A stretch of DNA of 64,000 bases, from the NCBI RefSeq assembly GCF_026723865.1, contig NZ_CP113529.1, positions 4,464,001 to 4,528,000 on the forward strand, in the 5' to 3' direction. Of the stretch, positions 1 to 8,437 are shown piece after piece. The notes under the pieces were generated by a model. It was given only the letters and a program-made list of their open reading frames with translations, was not told the DNA's origin and made no database searches. The number at the start of each line of letters is the position of its first letter. Position 1 is the first letter of the stretch. Position numbers and translations under genes: made by a program. Origin of the DNA: Mycobacterium sp. Aquia_216. Lineage in GTDB: Bacteria > Actinomycetota > Actinomycetes > Mycobacteriales > Mycobacteriaceae.

Positions 1-1132
1 CGATTTCTTCCGCCCGATCAAGAGCTACTTCTACTGGGAGAAGCACTGTTTCGACATCCCCATCTGCTGGACGTTCAGGTCATTGTGGGACACGATCGAC
101 CACATCGACCACCTGGCCGAAGACATCAAGTTCGCCAGAATCTCCCTCGTGGAGGTCGACAAGGCTTTCCCTCAAATCATCGCTCAACTGAAAGCCACTG
201 CCGACGACACCGAGTCCCTGCAGTCGAAGTTGGTCAACAGCTACGGATCGGCGGATCTGCAGTCCCTGCAGACCGAGCAGACGTTCGATGACTCGATCAA
301 CGTGGGCAACGACTTCGACAAGTCCCGTAGCGACGACTTCTTCTACATCCCGCACGAGGGTTTCGACAACGACGACGTCAAGACGGGCATGAAGTTGATG
401 ATGTCGCCGGACGGTAAGGCGGCCCGCTTCATCGTCACCCACGAGGGTGACGCCATGGGCCCCGAAGGGGTCGAACACGTCGAACAGTTCCCCGATGCCA
501 TAAAGACGATTCTGAAAGAGACCTCGTTGGCCGGCGCGCGGATCTACATCGGCGGTTCGGGGGCCAACGATAAGGACATCAAGGAATACGCGATGTCCGA
601 TCTGATGATCGCGGCAATCGCCGCCTTCGTACTGATCTTCTTGATCATGATGTTCATCACGCGAAGTCTGGTGGCGGCCTTGGTGATTCCCGGAACGGTG
701 GCGTTCTCCTACGCCGGGGCGTTCGGGTTGTCCATACTTCTCTGGCAGCACCTGATCGGCCTGCACCTGCACTGGCTGGTCCTACCCTTGACGTTCATCA
801 TCCTGGTGGCGGTGGGGTCGGACTACAACCTGCTGCTGATCAATAGGGTCAAAGAGGAGCTCCACGGCGGAATTCACACCGGCCTGATCCGCGCGCTGGG
901 AAGCACGGGCGGTGTGGTTACGTCGGCCGGGCTGGTGTTCGCGTTCACGATGCTGGCAATGCTGACCAGCGATCTGCGAACCATCGGTCAGGTGGGTTCC
1001 ACCGTCTGCATCGGCCTATTGCTCGACACGCTGATCGTGCGGTCGTTCGTGGTGCCGTCGATCCTGCGGATCCTCGGGCCGTGGTTCTGGTGGCCGACGC
1101 TGGTGCGTAGCCGGCCGCTGGCGCAGCGCTAA
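1..1132 (+). CDS. MmpL-family RND transporter, C-terminal part (5' end outside window)
   Basis: The reading frame is open from base 2, so the start lies upstream of the window; about 376 C-terminal residues are present. The visible part holds the end of the second periplasmic domain, followed by five hydrophobic segments from about residue 200. It contains the characteristic GSDYN..LINR motif near residue 276 and ends in the WFWWP stretch usual for MmpL proteins. MmpL proteins are inner-membrane RND transporters that export lipids or siderophores in mycobacteria. The segment resembles the MmpL4/MmpL5-like branch rather than the MmpL10-like protein at 59.9 kb, but substrate and any MmpS partner cannot be judged because the upstream part is missing. 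Confidence 0.93.
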   Translation, partial: DFFRPIKSYFYWEKHCFDIPICWTFRSLWDTIDHIDHLAEDIKFARISLVEVDKAFPQIIAQLKATADDTESLQSKLVNSYGSADLQSLQTEQTFDDSINVGNDFDKSRSDDFFYIPHEGFDNDDVKTGMKLMMSPDGKAARFIVTHEGDAMGPEGVEHVEQFPDAIKTILKETSLAGARIYIGGSGANDKDIKEYAMSDLMIAAIAAFVLIFLIMMFITRSLVAALVIPGTVAFSYAGAFGLSILLWQHLIGLHLHWLVLPLTFIILVAVGSDYNLLLINRVKEELHGGIHTGLIRALGSTGGVVTSAGLVFAFTMLAMLTSDLRTIGQVGSTVCIGLLLDTLIVRSFVVPSILRILGPWFWWPTLVRSRPLAQR

Positions 1133-1258
1133 GGTCGCGAAACCGCACCCCACCAGCACGGCAGCGGTACATCAAACCGTTTTGTAACGGATTGCCGATT
1201 GTTACCGAAGTGATGGGCAGTGCGCCGATGTGCGCATCCACCACCACCTTGGAGCAAT

Positions 1259-1822
1259 ATGACCGCGCTGATGACGTACCGCCCATGGACGAGCCAGACG
1301 ATTCGTCGTCGCTGCGAGGTTCGGCACTCGACGGCGCGGGCAGATTTCATCAATGCGGCTGCCGCGGCGCTGCGTCCGCTCGCGGTTGCGGCGGGCATAC
1401 TCACCGCCGGGGCGGCCTTGCCCGCTCTCGCGCAGGCCGACCCGTCTACCGACCCCATCACTGCCGCGCTGAACGGCTCGGGAACGGGCACCAACGGCTC
1501 ACTGAGCAACAGTCTTGCCGGGATTGGCCAGTCCATCTGCCCGTCACTGGTCAAGCCGGGTGCGACCCTCGCGTCGGTGACATCGCAATTGGGTCTCATT
1601 AAAGGACTTCCGCCGAACATGGCCGGAATGGTCGCCAGCATGGCGATCCAGATGGAATGCCCGGGCGTGATGACATCGCTGGCCAACGGAAAGATGCCGT
1701 TCCCGATGCCCGGCGCCAATCCGTCCATGCCATTCCAGCTACCGGGGGCCAACCCTGTCCCGCAGATGCCGCTGCTAGGTGGCCCCGCTGCGCCGAGCCC
1801 GTTCGCTTTCCCAGGCCGCTAG
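1259..1822 (+). CDS. Exported DUF732-like protein with proline-rich tail
   Basis: This is a 187-residue product starting at the ATG at 1259, which has a GGAG ribosome binding site 5 bases upstream; a longer reading from 1220 is less likely. A hydrophobic segment followed by ALAQA at about residues 45-62 looks like a signal peptide, suggesting secretion. The mature part has two cysteines (in SICPSL and MECPGV) spaced as in DUF732 domains, which are common small exported proteins of mycobacteria with no known function. The C-terminus is rich in Pro, Met and Gly (repeated PGANP). It lies between the MmpL gene and a convergent SDR gene, and no operon partner is evident. Confidence 0.75.
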   Translation: MTALMTYRPWTSQTIRRRCEVRHSTARADFINAAAAALRPLAVAAGILTAGAALPALAQADPSTDPITAALNGSGTGTNGSLSNSLAGIGQSICPSLVKPGATLASVTSQLGLIKGLPPNMAGMVASMAIQMECPGVMTSLANGKMPFPMPGANPSMPFQLPGANPVPQMPLLGGPAAPSPFAFPGR

Positions 1823-1923
1823 CACGCTCAACTCGCATCATCCGGGCTGACCAGTGTGGCCAATTGCATTTGGCCAGAGCCGGTTTCGCCACGGAAACCG
1901 CGTCGTAGCGCGGCCACGGGACA

Positions 1924-2712
1924 TCATTGGGCGGTCCAGCCGCCGTCGATCGAGTAGCTCGCACCGGTGATCGTAGCGGCCGTTTCACCGGCCAAAAAGA
2001 CCGCAAGTGCGCCAACGTCTTCCGGGCGGGTGAAACGGGCCATCGGCTGCTTTTCGGCGACGAATTCTTGCGTGGCCTCTTCGAAGGATTTTCCCGCCGT
2101 GTTGGCGAACGCTTCGATTTGCTGCGCGATGAGCGGTGTCATGACCCACCCCGGGCAGATCGCGTTGCAGGTGATGCCGGCCTCGGCGGCTTCGATTGCC
2201 ACCACCTTCGTCAGCCCGACAACGCCGTGCTTGGCCGCGACGTAGGCCGACTTCTCGGCGCTTGCGACCAGACCGTGCGCTGAGGCGACGTTGATGATTC
2301 GGCCCCAGCCGCGGCGCTTCATCCCGGGCAGCGCACAACGTGATGTGTGGAAAACGGCCGACAAATTTGTAGCGATCACCGCGTCCCACTTCTCGACCGG
2401 GAAATCCTCGACCTTGGCCACGAATTGGATGCCCGCATTGTTCACGAGGACGTCGACCGCTCCGAAGGCCTTTTCGGCATCACTGATCATCTCGGCGATC
2501 TCGGCCGGCCTGGTCACGTCGGCGCCCGAATAAGCCGCGCGCACCGCGAAAGTCTCTTCGATATCTCGCCGCTGCTGCTCGATGGCCTCCAGGTCACCGA
2601 AACCGTTGAGGGTTACCGTCGCTCCCTCCGCGGCGAAGGCCCGCGCGACGGCGAGACCTATACCCGAGGTGGAACCGGTTACGACAACGGACTTTCCGCG
2701 GATCATCTCCAC
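1924..2712 (-). CDS. 3-hydroxybutyrate dehydrogenase-like short-chain dehydrogenase (SDR)
   Basis: The product is 262 residues and is a classical SDR. It has the TGSTSGIG nucleotide-binding motif near the N-terminus, NNAG at about residue 90, a catalytic Ser in NVASAHG and YVAAK as the catalytic Tyr/Lys pair. The C-terminal region (CPGWVMTPL, then ITGASYSIDGGWTAQ) is typical of the D-3-hydroxybutyrate dehydrogenase group, which interconverts 3-hydroxybutyrate and acetoacetate with NAD. The chosen start is the GTG at 2712, preceded by an AAGGAG site. The upstream ORF, a decayed DIP1984-like gene, reads into this gene. Family assignment is firm; the exact substrate is inferred. Confidence 0.88.
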   Translation of the reverse strand: MEMIRGKSVVVTGSTSGIGLAVARAFAAEGATVTLNGFGDLEAIEQQRRDIEETFAVRAAYSGADVTRPAEIAEMISDAEKAFGAVDVLVNNAGIQFVAKVEDFPVEKWDAVIATNLSAVFHTSRCALPGMKRRGWGRIINVASAHGLVASAEKSAYVAAKHGVVGLTKVVAIEAAEAGITCNAICPGWVMTPLIAQQIEAFANTAGKSFEEATQEFVAEKQPMARFTRPEDVGALAVFLAGETAATITGASYSIDGGWTAQ

Positions 2713-2861
2713 ACTTCTCCTTCGCGACGCATCTCGGCCACAGCAGGAGATTATCCGCCGCCGGAGGTGGATGCCCCGCGCCCGCCCTCATCGTCACGAA
2801 TCTGCACGCGGTGATGTGCTGTGTGCTGTCACCGGTGCGCAATGCTGGGCTGCGATGTACT

Positions 2862-2878
2862 GAGGGAATCGAACCCCC
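2862..2878 (-). other. tRNA T-arm-like stem-loop fragment
   Basis: On the minus strand this reads as a 5-bp stem (GGGGG/CCCTC, one G-T pair) closing a canonical TTCGATT T-loop. No other tRNA arms are found next to it. It sits directly after the point where the DIP1984-like gene loses its expected C-terminus. It may be the remnant of a tRNA 3' end or chance. Confidence 0.3.
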
Positions 2879-2893
2879 TGCACTGCCCTTCGC

Positions 2894-3193
2894 GTCGACC
2901 TCACGAAGCTCTCGCGCCAATACATCGGCCTGGGCGCGCAGATCGGCAACGGGCAACGCGGACAGCATTTTCAGCTCTGACCGCAGTTGCCGCGAGTAGC
3001 CGGGCTGGGTGGCGCCGGCGGCCGCATCGGCCGCCGTGGTCACCACGTAGTGACGGTGGCGCGGCGCGTCCCGGCGTGCCAGTGCATCGGTCAGCGTGCC
3101 ACCCGCATCGATCACGGCGGCAGCGTTGGTGCGATTGATACGCCGCATCAGAGTTTCGAACTCGTCGAGCACCTCGCGCTCAGATGTCGACAT
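2894..3193 (-). pseudogene. Truncated DIP1984-family gene
   Basis: The 100 residues starting at the ATG at 3193 match what I remember of the DIP1984 family of small actinobacterial proteins: a RRINRTN motif, TLTDALARRD, TAADAAAG and a helical end AQADVLARELREVD. Family members normally begin with about 40-50 further residues and end in an R-I-Q-x-x-N-W-type tail. Here the N-terminal part is absent, and after REVD the frame runs into unrelated sequence and on into the downstream SDR gene. I read it as a gene truncated at both ends. Function of the family is unknown. It is divergent from the Ddn-like gene at 3283. Confidence 0.55.
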
Positions 3194-3282
3194 GCCGCTG
3201 CCAACCGGAGCCGCTGACAACGGTCGTTATCTGGTTGCTCGTCGACCACACATACGGCGCGAGGCGTTCTACTCTCGCCAGG

Positions 3283-3735
3283 ATGCAGGAGTTTGATCCT
3301 GAACGATTCCGCACCGACACGGTCGCGCTGAAGACCTTCGACAAGCAGATCATCCGGGAGTTTCGGGAAAACAACGGCAAGGTCGGTGGCGTCTTCGAAA
3401 ACATCGGCCTGTTGTTGCTGACCACGACCGGCGCCAAGTCGGGCCTGTCCCGCCTGACCCCTCTCGCGTACGTCACCATCGATGGCGCAATGGTGATCGT
3501 CGGCTCCCGCGGAGGCGCGCCGAAAGATCCGGCGTGGGTGCACAACCTGCGCGCCAATCCGCACGTACGCATCGAGGTGGGCACCGAGTCGTTCACGGCC
3601 AACGCTCTAGAAGCGAAGGGCGCAGAGCGCGATTCGCTGTTCGGCGACATCGTGTCCAAGCAGCCGAATTTCGGTGTGTACCAAAGCAAGACCACGCGCA
3701 CCATCCCGGTGTTCATACTGCAACGCCGTAATTGA
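3283..3735 (+). CDS. Ddn-like nitroreductase-family (deazaflavin/F420-type) oxidoreductase
   Basis: The 150-residue product, starting at the ATG at 3283, has the compact split-barrel fold features of the mycobacterial Ddn/FDOR-A group. These are a hydrophobic strand LLLLTTTGAKSG, then a TPLAY strand, VIVGSRGGAPKDPAWVHNL and NPHVRIEVG. These segments line the deazaflavin F420 site in known family members, so an F420H2-dependent reductase role is likely; the natural substrate is unknown. Starts further upstream (3184) would overlap the divergent DIP1984 remnant and are not conserved-looking. The stop overlaps the next gene's possible TTG start, suggesting translational coupling with the SCO1-like gene. 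Confidence 0.85.
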   Translation: MQEFDPERFRTDTVALKTFDKQIIREFRENNGKVGGVFENIGLLLLTTTGAKSGLSRLTPLAYVTIDGAMVIVGSRGGAPKDPAWVHNLRANPHVRIEVGTESFTANALEAKGAERDSLFGDIVSKQPNFGVYQSKTTRTIPVFILQRRN

Positions 3736-4307
3736 CTAAGCACGAATGGCTTTCGAGCCTCAAACCCAGCCAGCGAGTAGATCCGACAATGCATGAGACC
3801 TCCCCCCAGCTTGCCCCACACCACGTTCGTGGAACATTCGAATTAATCGACCACAACGGGCGCGAAGTCAACAGACGGACTTACCGGGGCAAACATGTCG
3901 TGGTCTTTTTCGGTTTCACTCACTGCAAAGGGGTATGCCCGCAGGCTCTGTCGCGGCTCTCGGCGGTGCTCGATCGCCTGGGCCCGCGAGCCGAGCGCAT
4001 ACACCCGCTATACGTGACGGTGGACCCGCTACGCGACACCCCTGCGGTGATGAAAGAGTTTCTGGCATCGGCGTATCCGCGCTTCACGGGTCTCACCGGC
4101 TCGACGCAGCAGATCGAGTGGGCGAAGAGATCATTTCGAGTGTTTTCCACCGGGGTTTCCGACCATGGGGAACCCGGCGGCTACCGGATGCCCCATGCGG
4201 CGTTCACCTACGTCCTGGGACCCGACGGCACCTACCTGACGCACTTCAGCGACGCCGTCGAGGAAGAAGTGCTGACCGCGGCCTTGTTCTCGATCGTCGA
4301 CGAGTGA
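3732..4307 (+). CDS. SCO1/SenC-family thioredoxin-fold protein
   Basis: The product has 191 residues from a TTG that overlaps the preceding stop. An ATG at 3789 giving 172 residues is a plausible alternative, since the first 19 residues look non-conserved. The core has the SCO1 signature: VVFFGFTHCKGVCP carries the CxxxC copper/redox pair, and the third ligand histidine is in YRMPHAAF. SCO proteins deliver copper to the CuA site of cytochrome oxidase or act as thiol-disulfide proteins. No membrane anchor, signal peptide or lipobox is visible with either start. That is unusual, because most bacterial SCO proteins are membrane-tethered, so either the N-terminus is misplaced or this member is cytosolic. 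Confidence 0.83.
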   Translation: MTKHEWLSSLKPSQRVDPTMHETSPQLAPHHVRGTFELIDHNGREVNRRTYRGKHVVVFFGFTHCKGVCPQALSRLSAVLDRLGPRAERIHPLYVTVDPLRDTPAVMKEFLASAYPRFTGLTGSTQQIEWAKRSFRVFSTGVSDHGEPGGYRMPHAAFTYVLGPDGTYLTHFSDAVEEEVLTAALFSIVDE

Positions 4308-4538
4308 GCAGCTACGCGGCCTTCCACAGTTCTCCTCAAATGACGACCGTGACTTTCTTGACAGGCTGAGCTGCCGGCTTGTTTTGATCGCATAGGTTCG
4401 GGGGACGACGAGAAGTCGCAGGGCCCTAACAGATCGGCATGCAGACGACTCGCTTCGATTTCACTTTCTAACAGCTAGGCAGACCTGTGTTGAACGGCAT
4501 GCTCGGCGGCGCAGGCCGGAGAAGACACCGTCGGCTAA

Positions 4539-4946
4539 ATGCGAAGTGTGAAATGCGCGTTACTGGCAATTGTGTCCGTGCTGGTTATGGCTGCGGCCCC
4601 GGTGGCTCATGCTGACGACGACGACACCGCGTATTTCGCGGCTGTGCGAGCGGTGGGTGTCCCCGCCAACAGTCCCGCCATGACAACTGCGTACGGACGA
4701 GGACTGCGTGACCGCATTTCCGCAGTCGGTTTCGACCCGCTGGTGGCGATGGTCCACACCGACAACGCCGCAAGTGGTGTCACAACGCATCAGGGCGCCC
4801 TGATCATCGGTGCTGTTGATCATTCTCAGTTCACCGTCGGTGACTTGAGGCATCGCTTCGGCTATTTCGATTCCCCTCGAGTGCGGTCAGGCACGCGACC
4901 GTCGGGCGCGTCCGTACCGGCGAGTGTATTCGTGTCGATGACGTGA
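4539..4946 (+). CDS. Exported DUF732 protein lacking the usual C-terminus
   Basis: This is a 135-residue protein with a clear signal peptide (basic start, hydrophobic core, cleavage after PVAHA near residue 25) and a DUF732-like body (DDTAYFAAVRAVGVP, YGRGLRDRISAVGFDP, GVTTHQGALIIGA). DUF732 domains normally carry a pair of cysteines, the second in a terminal A-x-C-P motif. Here the body has no cysteine and the sequence after IIGA is unlike the family, so the C-terminus may have been replaced by a frameshift or recombination. The function of DUF732 proteins is not known. The 231 bases upstream contain no other gene. Confidence 0.7.
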   Translation: MRSVKCALLAIVSVLVMAAAPVAHADDDDTAYFAAVRAVGVPANSPAMTTAYGRGLRDRISAVGFDPLVAMVHTDNAASGVTTHQGALIIGAVDHSQFTVGDLRHRFGYFDSPRVRSGTRPSGASVPASVFVSMT

Positions 4947-4957
4947 ATCGAACCCGC
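4941..4957 (-). other. Second, imperfect tRNA T-arm-like fragment
   Basis: On the minus strand GCGGG-TTCGATT-CACGT forms a T-arm-like hairpin with one mismatch and one G-T pair. It shares the 11-base string GAATCGAACCC with the fragment at 2862-2878 in the same orientation. It coincides with the end of the degenerate DUF732 gene. The rest of 4958-5100 has nothing recognisable. Confidence 0.2.
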
Positions 4958-5100
4958 GTATCAGGTTGGGAAACAGCCCGGTTCGGGATCACGTATCCAC
5001 CAAAGAACGAATCATATTGGCCCGAAGGCGCATTCGTGGCTTAGTGCACCTCGGTTCAACGCACTTACCCGCTCCGGGCATGCGCTGCTCGCAGCGACAG

Positions 5101-5166
5101 CGCGAAACGGATAGACGATGCGCGGACGGGATAGCTATTGGGACAGCACTGCCGTACGGTCCAACT
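5101..5166 (+). promoter_or_regulatory. Predicted AraC-type operator and promoter upstream of the O-methyltransferase
   Basis: Two direct copies of GGATAG lie at 5109-5114 and 5129-5134, 20 bp apart, flanking a TGCGC core. A candidate -10 box TACGGT (5155-5160) follows 20 bases after the second copy. The whole stretch aligns without gaps to 8438-8499 with 45 of 62 identical bases. Direct repeats about 20-21 bp apart next to a promoter are the usual target of AraC-family activators, and an AraC-type gene lies between the two sites. The predicted start of transcription is near 5167, leaving a leader of about 218 bases in which I see no gene. Confidence 0.6.
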
Positions 5167-5384
5167 CGGGCCGGTGCGGCTGGGCTGTCCGTCGTTGTCA
5201 ACCGCCGCGCCCAGACGTATTACCCGCCCGCTACCGATGGCCCACACGTAGCGACAGGGAAAAATGGGCTCGCCCACAACGCACACCGTGATCCGGCAGG
5301 TTCAGAAGTGAACGCGCCGTACATCTTTGAGCTTCGGGTGGCCACCTCTCCCACTTCGGTAGTTGGCAGACAAGGACGTCACTG

Positions 5385-6503
5385 ATGCGCATGCTCAGTT
5401 TCAACAGCAAGATTGGCCTTCAGACACCGCCCGCCAAGATGGTGCGGGCAATCGAGGCCATTCGTCATTACCTCGATCGAATCCACCGCGCGCTGGCGCC
5501 TCCGCAGGCGGTGATCATCGACCTGCTCATGGGCGCCTGGACCGCCCAGGCCATCACCGCGGCAGCCGATCTCGGTATCGCGGATGCACTCGCGAAAGGG
5601 CCGCTATCGGCCGAGGCGCTGGCCACTGAGATCAACGCTGACGCCGATGCGCTGGGCCGACTGCTGCGGGCCCTGATCACGCGAGGTGTCTTTCGCCAAC
5701 GCCGCGACGGTCGTTACGACCTGACACCACTGGCCGCTACCCTGCGGCTCGACGCTGACGTGTCACTGGCCGGCGAGGCACGATGGCTCGGCGCTGCACA
5801 GCACCGAGAACACTGGAGCCATCTGACGGACGCGGTCCGCACCGGGCGCGCCGTCGTGCCCAAGTTGCGAGGAAAGTCGATGTTCGAATACCTCGCCGAC
5901 GAGCCTGAGCTCGCCGCCATCTTCAACCAAGCGATGACGAGTGTCTCCGAGCTGTCGATCGCGCCTTTGATCGCCGCGTACGATTTTCAGACCTACCGAA
6001 CCGTCGTCGACGTCGGCGGCGGCCATGGCCGACTGCTGGCAGCGATATTGCAGGCCGCCCCGGACGCACGCGGTGTGCTCTTCGACCTACCTCAGGTGGT
6101 GGCTGGGGCGCCGGCATTGCTACGCCAACATCGTGTCGACGACCGGGTGCGCGTCGACGAGGGATCGTTCTTCGACTCCGTGCCGGAGGGTGGTGACGCC
6201 TACGTCCTCAAGAACGTGATTCACGACTGGCCCGACGACGAGGCGGTGCAAATCCTGCGCAACGTGCGCAAGGCGACCGGCGCCGGAAAGAACGTTTTGC
6301 TAGTGGAATTCGTTATCCCCGACCATAACCGAGAATTTCTGGGTAAGTGGGCAGACCTGGAGATGCTGGTCTGCGCCTCCGCCCGCGAACGCACCGCCGC
6401 ACAATACGATCGATTGCTGCAGAGAGCCGGCCTCCGGATGAACCGGGTGGTCCAAACGGCATCACCTTTCAGCATCGTTGAGGCGACAGCGGTCCCCGTC
6501 TAA
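5385..6503 (+). CDS. SAM-dependent O-methyltransferase (family 2 type)
   Basis: This is a 372-residue protein. The N-terminal third is a helical dimerisation/winged-helix domain (LLMGAWTAQAITAAADLGIADAL, then LLRALITRGVFRQ). The C-terminal part is a Rossmann methyltransferase domain with SAM-binding VDVGGGHGRLLAAI near residue 210 and the LKNVIHDWPDDEA motif whose His is the catalytic base of this family. Members methylate hydroxyl groups on aromatic or polyketide substrates; the substrate here is unknown. An in-frame ATG two codons downstream is an alternative start. The promoter at 5101-5166 is shared with the cupin gene at 8722, so the two are probably co-regulated by the AraC-type protein at 7258. 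Confidence 0.87.
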   Translation: MRMLSFNSKIGLQTPPAKMVRAIEAIRHYLDRIHRALAPPQAVIIDLLMGAWTAQAITAAADLGIADALAKGPLSAEALATEINADADALGRLLRALITRGVFRQRRDGRYDLTPLAATLRLDADVSLAGEARWLGAAQHREHWSHLTDAVRTGRAVVPKLRGKSMFEYLADEPELAAIFNQAMTSVSELSIAPLIAAYDFQTYRTVVDVGGGHGRLLAAILQAAPDARGVLFDLPQVVAGAPALLRQHRVDDRVRVDEGSFFDSVPEGGDAYVLKNVIHDWPDDEAVQILRNVRKATGAGKNVLLVEFVIPDHNREFLGKWADLEMLVCASARERTAAQYDRLLQRAGLRMNRVVQTASPFSIVEATAVPV

Positions 6504-6690
6504 GCAGCAGTGTCAGCGGTTTCTAGGCCGCGGCGCACGATTCAATCCGTGGCGGCGCGGTGGCCGCCGGTTGGTATTCGTCGCTGTACGGACACTCCGG
6601 CCGCGCGGCCACTTGCCAGCGTGACGTCGCGGTGGCAGCCCCGGCCTGTGCGGACCGCGAACATACCCTGTCGGTTCTCCACCGAGTACT

Positions 6691-6855
6691 GTGCCCATAT
6701 CCGACGACCACGGCGAAACACCCTGCTTTGCGACGACGTTGGCGATGTATCTACAGGCTGACCGCAGCCGTACCCGAGCCGCTCAGCGACTCACTGTGCA
6801 CCCCAACACAACGATCCATGACACGAGATTGGGATGCAGACTGCACAACAACTCG
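6691..6855 (+). pseudogene. Remnant of a PucR/CdaR-type C-terminal HTH domain
   Basis: The peptide at 6736-6810 (TLAMYLQADRSRTRAAQRL followed by TVHPNT) closely matches the helix-turn-helix signature at the C-terminus of PucR/CdaR-type regulators. The sequence just before it (PISDDHGET) resembles the linker that normally precedes the HTH. No frame continues into the rest of such a regulator, and similarity fades after VHPNTTIHDTRL, so this is a decayed fragment. The rest of 6504-7257 contains no supportable gene. A half operator (CGCG-N4-GGGATAG) at 7091-7105 upstream of the AraC-type gene is noted as weak. Confidence 0.55.
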
Positions 6856-7257
6856 ACGTCAACTACATCGGCAGCGCCGACAGCCCCTGGATTCCGCTCA
6901 CACCGATCCGATGACTTTTTGAATACTGGAAAATCGAACCGGTATGCGGCGCACCCTCTCGCTGAAACTGCCTGCCGGCCTTGAACTTGCGCCCCGCACC
7001 CCTCGCGACTTGACGAGCTGGCAAGCCTGACTCGGGCCGAAACGCCAGTGAGAGCCGCCGTCAAACCGACGACGTTTACGAAGGACCTCTCGCGCCGTGG
7101 GATAGATCGCGGCTGCGGCGCCTTCAGCAGGCCGCAACAGGCTGTTCTGGTATCAACGAAACCGGGGCTCCATGACGATGCGCGATTCGTATCGGGGGCG
7201 GGGGCGACGCAAGGACAGTTAGGTAGACACGATGGCCTCACGAAGAGGACGACGCAG

Positions 7258-8265
7258 ATGAGAAGGGACGACGACTGCCGCGGCAGCGAAAAGCGTGAAC
7301 TGCTGGCTACCCATCGCCGCATACACACTTCCGATATTGACGAACTGTGCGAAACCGTTGGCCAGGTGCTTAATTCCCATCGGGCGCATTGCTACCCCTG
7401 CGAGCGGACCGAACCTACCAGTTTCAATTCCGCGAGCATCGAGTCGGTTGCTTTCAGTTACATAACGTATGGCGCGTCGATGCGGGTCCGCCCCGAGCCG
7501 CCAGAATCGTTTTTCGTTGTGCTGATTCCCCGGGCGGGCCGGGCGAGTGTTCGTGGTGGCGGGATCGAAATCCAATCCGATGCCCAGTGTGCCGCGATAC
7601 TCGATCCCGACATGGACGTCGATATGTACTTTGAGGGCGGCACCGAGCAAATAATGCTTCGCCTCGACCGCGACAAGCTGGAGAATCAGCTCGACCGCAT
7701 GCTGGGCCGTCCCGGCGGACAACGCCTGCGGTTCGACTCGTGCGTCGACATGACCACGCCGGCCGCCCGCTCTTGGCTCTCGACACTGCAAATGGTGTGT
7801 CGCGATCTTGATGGACCACAGGGTCTTTCGCATGCCGCGTTGCGGCATCACACCGAACAGCTCGTGATGAGCCAGACGTTGACCGCGATTACGCACTCAT
7901 GCAGCACCGAGCTTGATGCGCTCGGGGCGGGCGCGCCGGCGACACCACGACTGATCCGCCGTGCGGACCAGCTTATTCGCGACCACGCTCACGAGGCATT
8001 GACCGTCCACGATTTGGCTGAAGCAGTGGGCATTTCCGTGCGAAGTCTGCAGGACGGATTTCGCCGGCATCTACGTACCACTCCGACGGCGCGGCTGCGC
8101 CAAGCCCGTCTGGATGGCGTACACGCTGAACTCTTGGCGGCCGATCCTGCCCATCACACGGTGTCCCGGCTCGCGCTCGGGTGGGGATTTGCCCACTTCG
8201 GCCGATTTTCCAGCACATACCGGGCCACATTTGGTGAATCCCCCTCCCAAACCCTGCGCCGCTGA
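7258..8265 (+). CDS. AraC-family transcriptional regulator
   Basis: The product is 335 residues from the ATG at 7258; the open frame extends further upstream, but that part has no family likeness. The N-terminal two thirds resembles the AraC_binding_2 sensor domain. The C-terminal about 100 residues are an AraC DNA-binding domain with two HTH units: LIRDHAHEALTVHDLAEAVG with the recognition segment SVRSLQDGFRRHL, then HTVSRLALGWGFAHFGRFSS followed by YRATFGESPSQTLRR. Such proteins usually bind paired direct repeats and activate nearby genes. Two matching sites flank this gene, upstream of the methyltransferase and of the cupin, making these the probable targets. The inducer is unknown. Confidence 0.9.
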   Translation: MRRDDDCRGSEKRELLATHRRIHTSDIDELCETVGQVLNSHRAHCYPCERTEPTSFNSASIESVAFSYITYGASMRVRPEPPESFFVVLIPRAGRASVRGGGIEIQSDAQCAAILDPDMDVDMYFEGGTEQIMLRLDRDKLENQLDRMLGRPGGQRLRFDSCVDMTTPAARSWLSTLQMVCRDLDGPQGLSHAALRHHTEQLVMSQTLTAITHSCSTELDALGAGAPATPRLIRRADQLIRDHAHEALTVHDLAEAVGISVRSLQDGFRRHLRTTPTARLRQARLDGVHAELLAADPAHHTVSRLALGWGFAHFGRFSSTYRATFGESPSQTLRR

Positions 8266-8437
8266 CGACACCGCGTCGATGGTGTTCATCGACATCCGAT
8301 CCCTCGCGCGAAGCTCTGACCATGCCCGCGTCGTGTCGTCTGAATAGTGCCGCACACCAATGTCGTTTCTTGGTGGCCTGACCTCGATCGGCTCGACTAG
8401 TTGACGGGGTCCGGCGACTTAGTACTTTCGCCGACGG

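Noticed and set aside
4966..5385. A 139-codon plus-strand open frame before the methyltransferase
   Set aside because: Composition is Arg/Gly/Pro-rich and unlike any family, and it covers the predicted promoter and leader of the methyltransferase.
6929..6945. A third AATCGAACC string that might be a tRNA T-arm
   Set aside because: The flanking bases do not pair into a stem.
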